From positions 1 through 64,000 of the forward strand of contig JAQGKX010000073.1 in the NCBI GenBank assembly GCA_028289885.1: 64,000 bases of DNA, in the 5' to 3' direction. Source of the stretch: Sphingomonadales bacterium. GTDB taxonomy: Bacteria; Pseudomonadota; Alphaproteobacteria; Sphingomonadales; Sphingomonadaceae. Below the pieces are notes generated by a model, which saw only the letters and a program-made list of their open reading frames with translations, had not been told where the DNA came from and did not search any database. Of this stretch, positions 58,647-64,000 are shown in pieces; within the stretch, counting starts at the first letter, position 1, and every line of letters begins with the position of its first letter. The position numbers and the translations under genes are program-made.

Positions 58647-61600
58647 GGGAGCTGATCCAGCGCCACAGCCGGTCGATCTGGCTGAGCGTCTGCCTCGCCA
58701 CTTTGGCGGGGCTGGTTGCCGCGACGCGCCTGCCGGTGACGCTGTTTCCGCACATCGATTATCCGCGCGTCGTCGTCGCCATCGACGCCGGGGATCGCGA
58801 CGCCACGCAGATGGCGAGTGTCGTCACCCGGCCCGCCGAGATCGCCTTGCGCGCGATCCCGGGCGTCACCCAGATCCGTTCGGTGACCAGTCGCGGTTCG
58901 GCGGAGGTTTCGCTGACCTTTGGCTGGGGCGACGACATGGTTGCCGCCACTCAGGCCACACAGGGCGCGCTGGCCACGATCATTCCCGATTTGCCGACGG
59001 GTACGCGCTTCACCGTCCGCCGTTCCGATCCGACGATCTTTCCGGTGGTCGGCCTGTCGCTGACCTCGATGAAGCGGTCGGACACCGAACTGGCGCAACT
59101 TGCCCAGTTGCAATTGCGGCCGGTGCTCTCGACCGTTCCGGGCGTGGCGGGCGTCGATGTCCTCGGCGGGTCGGCTCCCGAGCTGGAGGTTGAGGTCGAC
59201 CCGGCGCGGCTGCAAGGGCTTGGCCTGACGACCAGCGATGTCGCCACCGCACTCACCAGCGCCAACAGTGTCGCTGCGGTTGGCCGGTTCGAGGACCGCC
59301 TCCGCCTCTATCTGGCGCTTGTCGAGAACCGCATCGCCACCGAGGCCGATATTGCCGCAATTCCGGTCAAATCGGGCGCCGGGGCAGGCGTGGTCACGGT
59401 CGGGCAGGTCGCAACCATTCGCCGCGCTGCCGCTCCCGCATGGACAAAGGTAACGTCGAACGGCACGCGTGCAGTGCTGGTGAACGTCCGGCAAACGCCG
59501 ACTGCTGATGCCGTCGCGCTGGTCAAGGCGGTCAATCAACGAATCGCGAGCGCGGCGCTGCCTGCCGATGTGAAGATCAGCATATTCTACGACCAGTCCG
59601 AACTCGTCACCGGCGCTGCCAATGCCGTGCGTGATGCCATACTGCTTGGTGCCGCGCTTGCCGGAGTCGTGCTGTTCGTGTTCCTGCGCAGCTGGCGATT
59701 GATGGTCATCACGGCCTCGATGTTGCCCGCCGTATTGGCCGCAGCCTGCCTGGTCCTGTACGTTTTCGGCATGAGTTTCAATATGATGACCCTCGGCGGT
59801 ATGGCGGCCGCAGTGGGGCTTGTGGTCGATGACGCCGTCGTCATGCTCGAACACCTGATGCGCCGGCTCCAGGAGTATAAACGAGATGCTCCGCCAACCG
59901 AGGCACCACCCTCGCTACTCCCCGCCGCCCGCGAGATGGCCCGACCGCTGTTCGGCTCGACAATGGCCACCATCGTCGTGTTCCTGCCGCTCGCTTTCAT
60001 CACCGGAGTCACTGGCGGGTTCTTCAAGGCACTCGCCATCACCATCGTCGCGGCACTCGGCGTCTCGCTTCTCTACGCCCGTTATGTCCTGCCGCTGGTC
60101 GCTGACCGCTGGCTGACGCTGAAAGATGCCGAGGCCGCCGAAAAGGCCGAGAACTTTATGGGCGGTATCACGCGCCGCTACGATGGCGGCATCACCCGCG
60201 CGCTGAAACGACCCGGCCTGTTCGCGGGCGGAGTGGCCGTGGTGATGATCGTGATCGGCGCTTTTTCGTGGAGCCACGTCCAGTCGGGCTTCATGCCAAA
60301 GATGGACGAGGGTGGCTTCATCCTCGACTATAAGGCAAAGTCGGGCGCGGCACTCAGCGACACCGATCGACTGCTCCGACAGGTGGAAAAGATCATCCGG
60401 ACCACACCCGAAGTCACGAGTTACTCGCGGCGGACCGGTCTTCAACTGGGTGGCGGCTTGACTGAGGCCGACGAGGGCGATTTCTTCGTCCGCCTCAACA
60501 ATGGCAGCCGCCGCAACATCGAAGAGGTCATGTCGGAAGCCCGTGACAAGGTCGCCGCGCAGGTGCCCGGCCTCGAAATCGAAACCGCGCAGTTGATGGA
60601 AGACCTGATCGGCGACCTGACCGCGGTTCCGCAGCCGATCGAGGTGAAGCTGTTCGGCGACGACGAGGCGCAGCTTGCCGACGCCGCCCAAAAGGTTGCG
60701 GACGGGATCGGCAAGATCACCGGCATTGCGGAGGTCAACAACGGACTGCGCGTCGCAGGCGATGCGATCGTCATCAGTGTGGACCGCGCCGCTGCTGCGC
60801 TTGCGGGGCTCGATGCCGCAGCCGTTGCCACTCAGGTGGGGGCGCAGGTCGACGGTGTTATCGCCACGCAGGTTCAGACGGGCGAGCAGGTCATCAACGT
60901 CCGCGTTCGCCTGCCGCAGGAACTCCGCCGCCGTGCGGCTACGCTGTCGGCGCTGTCGTTGCGGGCGACGGACGGACGGATTGTTTCCCTCGGCTCGGTC
61001 GCGAAAGTCAGCATTGCGTCCGGACAGCGGCAGATCAAGCGCGAGGATCTTTCGCCCTACATCCCGGTCACCGCACGGCTCGACAATCTTGACCTCGGGA
61101 CTGCCATCAAACAGGTGCAGGCCAAGGTTGCGCAACTGAAACTGCCCCCTGCGGTCCGCGTCGAATATGGCGGGCTTTACCAGCAGCAGACCCAGTCGTT
61201 CCGCGATCTGGCCACCGTGTTCGTGGCGGCGCTGTTGCTGTCGGCGCTGCTGCTGACATTGTTGTTCGAGGAATGGGCGTACACGCTGGCGGTGATCGGC
61301 ACCGTCCTTGTGTCGGTAATGGCGGTTTTTGCGGGGCTTTGGATTACGGGAACGGAACTCGACATTTCCGCGCTGATGGGGCTGACGATGGTTGTCGGCA
61401 TGATCACCGAACTGGCGATCTTTTACCTTGCCGAGATCGAGGACGACCACCCGCTTAGCGCCCAAAGCCTGATCGCAGCGGGCAACGCGCGCCTGCGCCC
61501 GATCCTGATGTCGGCGTTGATCGCAATCCTGACGCTGCTGCCGCTCGCGCTCGGCATTGGTCGTGGTTCGGGACTGCAAAAGCCACTCGCCACCGCGATT

Positions 61601-61699
61601 ATCTTTGGGCTGGCGGTCGGTGCACCATTGGTTGTAACCTTGCTGCCCATGCTCGTGCTGGTGATGACGCGAGGTCGAAAGGACGTTATTGCTCGCTGA
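58643..61699 (+). CDS. RND efflux permease (AcrB/CzcA superfamily)
   Basis: 1018 aa; 'VTLFPHIDYPRVVV', 'GGMAAAVGLVVDDAVVMLEHLMR', 'FMPKMDEGGF', 'ALMGLTMVVGMITELAIFYLAEIED'. Confidence 0.95.
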   Translation: MRELIQRHSRSIWLSVCLATLAGLVAATRLPVTLFPHIDYPRVVVAIDAGDRDATQMASVVTRPAEIALRAIPGVTQIRSVTSRGSAEVSLTFGWGDDMVAATQATQGALATIIPDLPTGTRFTVRRSDPTIFPVVGLSLTSMKRSDTELAQLAQLQLRPVLSTVPGVAGVDVLGGSAPELEVEVDPARLQGLGLTTSDVATALTSANSVAAVGRFEDRLRLYLALVENRIATEADIAAIPVKSGAGAGVVTVGQVATIRRAAAPAWTKVTSNGTRAVLVNVRQTPTADAVALVKAVNQRIASAALPADVKISIFYDQSELVTGAANAVRDAILLGAALAGVVLFVFLRSWRLMVITASMLPAVLAAACLVLYVFGMSFNMMTLGGMAAAVGLVVDDAVVMLEHLMRRLQEYKRDAPPTEAPPSLLPAAREMARPLFGSTMATIVVFLPLAFITGVTGGFFKALAITIVAALGVSLLYARYVLPLVADRWLTLKDAEAAEKAENFMGGITRRYDGGITRALKRPGLFAGGVAVVMIVIGAFSWSHVQSGFMPKMDEGGFILDYKAKSGAALSDTDRLLRQVEKIIRTTPEVTSYSRRTGLQLGGGLTEADEGDFFVRLNNGSRRNIEEVMSEARDKVAAQVPGLEIETAQLMEDLIGDLTAVPQPIEVKLFGDDEAQLADAAQKVADGIGKITGIAEVNNGLRVAGDAIVISVDRAAAALAGLDAAAVATQVGAQVDGVIATQVQTGEQVINVRVRLPQELRRRAATLSALSLRATDGRIVSLGSVAKVSIASGQRQIKREDLSPYIPVTARLDNLDLGTAIKQVQAKVAQLKLPPAVRVEYGGLYQQQTQSFRDLATVFVAALLLSALLLTLLFEEWAYTLAVIGTVLVSVMAVFAGLWITGTELDISALMGLTMVVGMITELAIFYLAEIEDDHPLSAQSLIAAGNARLRPILMSALIAILTLLPLALGIGRGSGLQKPLATAIIFGLAVGAPLVVTLLPMLVLVMTRGRKDVIAR

Positions 61700-61714
61700 C
61701 CGGCGATCTAACAC

Positions 61715-62272
61715 ATGAGTGCGGATGGATTGCTGGCTGCCCTTATGGACGACCGGGCGATGTTGCTGCGTTTCCTGATCGCGCGCGGTGCCTTGCAAAC
61801 GGAGGGCGAGGATATCCTGCAGGATCTCTTTCTGAAACTTGGATCGACGCAGATTGGCCCTGTCAGCGAGCCAAAGGCCTATCTTTATCGCATGGCGCAC
61901 AATCTGCTGAATGACCGGAAGCGCACTGCTGCACGACAGAAAACGCGCGAATCCACATGGGCATCAACGCGTGTCGGGGTGGACGGGCAGTCGCTTTCAG
62001 CCGCGTCGGCCGAAGAAAGCCTGATTCAGCGCGAGCGGCTGCAAGCTGTCGAAGATACGCTGGCCGGGCTGCCCGAACGCACGTCGGCTATCCTGCGGCA
62101 GTACCGTATCGACGGTGTGTCGCAAAAGGCTATCGCCGCAAATCTAGGCATCACGATCAGCGCAGTCGAAAAGCATTTGCAGCGCGCCTATCGCGCGATC
62201 CTCGACGTGCGCCGTCATCTGGATGCGGATATCGACGATCAGCGGCGTCTTGGCACAAAGGGCGGAAACTGA
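61715..62272 (+). CDS. FecI-like ECF sigma factor
   Basis: 'LLRFLIARGALQTEGEDILQDLFLKL', 'AYLYRMAHNLLNDRKR', 'LPERTSAILRQYRIDGVSQKAIAANLGITISAVEKHLQRA'. Confidence 0.93.
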   Translation: MSADGLLAALMDDRAMLLRFLIARGALQTEGEDILQDLFLKLGSTQIGPVSEPKAYLYRMAHNLLNDRKRTAARQKTRESTWASTRVGVDGQSLSAASAEESLIQRERLQAVEDTLAGLPERTSAILRQYRIDGVSQKAIAANLGITISAVEKHLQRAYRAILDVRRHLDADIDDQRRLGTKGGN

Positions 62273-62274
62273 TC

Positions 62275-63228
62275 ATGAGCGAAGCAGGAGAACCGACGGA
62301 TACCGATGCCATTGAGGCACGGGCAATTGCGTGGCACTTCGATCTTTGCGACGCGGACGCTGGAGGGTGGGAAGATTTTACAACCTGGCTTGAGGCGGAT
62401 AGCCGACATGTTGCCGCCTACGACCGAGTGCTTGCTGCCGAAAACGACATTGATAATGCGCTGCCGATGTTTTTGGTGGCTGCGAATGAAAATTACAACG
62501 ACGGTGGGCGTGGTCGCGGACGATGGTTGGGCGCAGGGGCGGGGTTCGCCGCTGCCGCTGCGATTGCCGTGTTTTATTCAGGGTTGGGAGGTTCCCATCC
62601 TGAACCTTTCGACATCGCGACGAGACCCGGTCAACAGCGGGCCGTGACACTCAAGGATGGGACGCAGATCGCCCTTAACGGAAGCAGCCTGGTCACCCTG
62701 GATCGCCGTAATCCCCGGCTTGCGCTGTTAAAATCGGGCGAAGCCACTTTCACCGTGATGCACGATGAAAAGGCACCATTTACCGTCAGTGTCGGAGATC
62801 GCCGGATCGAAGATGTCGGCACAATATTTAACGTGGTCGCTGTCGGCAAATCCGTGACGGTGGCGGTTAAAGAAGGCAGCGTTCGCTACACCTCTGGCGC
62901 AAATAATGTCCCCTTGAAGCGTGGGCAGAGCTTGACGGACACTGGTGATAGTGGCCCGATTATCATTGGTAACAGGGCGACCGACACGGTCGCATCGTGG
63001 CGAACGGGGCGACTGGACTATGACATGCAGCCGCTTGGCACCGTTGCACAGGATCTCGCCCGCTATCTCGGGGTACCAGTTACGATCGACACGTCGCTTG
63101 CCGCGCGACAGTTCAGCGGCACGATCCAGATCGACAGGGATCGTCCCCGCTTTTTCGCGCGCCTCGGTAAGTTGCTGGGTGTAAAGGCAAGTCCGGATGG
63201 CAACGGCTGGAAGCTTACAGCGCGATAA
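62275..63228 (+). CDS. FecR-family anti-sigma regulator
   Basis: DUF4880-like N-terminus 'AIAWHFDLCDADAGGWEDFTTWLEADSRHVAAYDRV'; FecR 'RPGQQRAVTLKDGTQIALNGSSLVTLDR'. Confidence 0.93.
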   Translation: MSEAGEPTDTDAIEARAIAWHFDLCDADAGGWEDFTTWLEADSRHVAAYDRVLAAENDIDNALPMFLVAANENYNDGGRGRGRWLGAGAGFAAAAAIAVFYSGLGGSHPEPFDIATRPGQQRAVTLKDGTQIALNGSSLVTLDRRNPRLALLKSGEATFTVMHDEKAPFTVSVGDRRIEDVGTIFNVVAVGKSVTVAVKEGSVRYTSGANNVPLKRGQSLTDTGDSGPIIIGNRATDTVASWRTGRLDYDMQPLGTVAQDLARYLGVPVTIDTSLAARQFSGTIQIDRDRPRFFARLGKLLGVKASPDGNGWKLTAR

Positions 63229-63229
63229 T

Positions 63230-64000
63230 ATGCGCAAATGGTGTGTTGCCGTGGCTGCTATCGGCCTGTCGGTTACGCCTGCAACAGCAAAGACCGGGCA
63301 GGTTTTCGACATTCCAGCGGGGAATGTGGGAACTGCTCTCGTCATTTTCGGCAGGCAAGCCGGATGGAACGTTGGCCTGACCGACCCGGCGCTCGCGCGT
63401 CGCCCATCGAACGGGGTAAGGGGTCGCCACAAGCCGATCGAGGCGCTTCGTCTTCTGCTCCGGTTGACAGGCGCGAATTTCGCGATGCTCGATGACCATT
63501 CGGCGAAAGTGTTTGCGGAACGTCGGTCCGAGGTGCGCCCGCCCCAGGCGATGCACCAGACAGACACCGGCCCGGGCGCCGAAATCCTTGTGATCGCCAG
63601 CAAACAACAAACCCCTCTTGTGCGGTTCCCCGGAACGGTAACGGTGGTCAGTCTGGATGCCGCGTCTCCGTCGTCGAACAGTGCGCAGGGAACGGCAGCA
63701 CTCGTTGCGCGGCTTCCCATGCTATCATCGACCGAGCTGGGGCCGGGGCGCAACAAGGTCTTCATTCGCGGCATTGCCGACAGCAGCTTCAATGGCGCGT
63801 CGCAGTCCACGATCGGTCATTATCTTGGCGACGCAAGGCTGACTTTCAACGCGCCCGACCCCGATCTCAACCTGTATGACATGGACCGCGTCGAGGTTCT
63901 CGAAGGGCCGCAGGGCACGATCTATGGGACCGGGACGCTCGGTGGGATCATCCGGTTCGTGCCCAACGCTCCCGATATGACCCATGTGAAGGGGTCGCTC
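63230..64000 (+). CDS. STN-domain TonB-dependent receptor, truncated by window end
   Basis: Not in ORF track; translation from ATG 63230: signal peptide, STN 'TGQVFDIPAGNVGTALVIFGRQAGWNVGLTDPALARRPSNGVRGRHKPIEALRLLL', plug 'MDRVEVLEGPQGTIYGTGTLGGIIRFVPN'. Confidence 0.9.
   Translation, partial: MRKWCVAVAAIGLSVTPATAKTGQVFDIPAGNVGTALVIFGRQAGWNVGLTDPALARRPSNGVRGRHKPIEALRLLLRLTGANFAMLDDHSAKVFAERRSEVRPPQAMHQTDTGPGAEILVIASKQQTPLVRFPGTVTVVSLDAASPSSNSAQGTAALVARLPMLSSTELGPGRNKVFIRGIADSSFNGASQSTIGHYLGDARLTFNAPDPDLNLYDMDRVEVLEGPQGTIYGTGTLGGIIRFVPNAPDMTHVKGSL

Noticed and set aside
58433-61900. Long minus-strand ORFs (473 and 661 aa)
   Set aside because: Antisense to the RND adaptor/permease; low-complexity His/Arg/Asp/Gln-rich translation.
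1-64000. CRISPR, tRNA/rRNA, prophage, IS elements
   Set aside because: No repeat-spacer arrays, cloverleaf-like genes, transposase/integrase motifs or phage structural genes recognised by reading; subtle ncRNAs cannot be excluded without covariance models.

Overview
GC-rich alphaproteobacterial chromosome segment, probably a sphingomonad (inferred from gene content and style). It is almost fully coding. No tRNA, rRNA, CRISPR array, phage or IS element was recognised. Main blocks: (1) 1-6.3 kb: acyl-CoA dehydrogenase fragment, DUF2147 protein, FadL-type porin, OpgG/D-like glucan protein overlapping a TonB-dependent receptor (TBDR). (2) 6.5-12.3 kb: a translationally coupled five-gene operon: degenerate-GGDEF/EAL protein, LysM/TPR lipoprotein, Ser/Thr kinase with sensor and HAMP, FHA protein with a T6SS TagH-like C-terminus, and PP2C phosphatase, with no T6SS structural genes in view. 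(3) 13-32.8 kb: a nearly complete hopanoid locus: hpnL-K-J-I / hpnA-B-C-D-E-shc-hpnG / hpnH-ispH / hpnM-mlaA / hpnN-DUF2141. It has an in-frame amber codon in hpnD, an apparent CTG start for hpnA, and a 78-bp antisense overlap of the hpnG and hpnH coding ends. (4) 33.5-54 kb: three TBDRs, each followed at once by a different predicted secreted phosphohydrolase (GDPD, nucleotide pyrophosphatase-like, PAP2), plus a CYTH/CHAD protein, a c-di-GMP cyclase, an HWE kinase and a decayed TBDR remnant. (5) 54-64 kb: two-component system, RND efflux trio, and a FecI/FecR/STN-TBDR signalling cassette cut by the window end. All calls come from reading the sequence and supplied ORFs; no database search was run.
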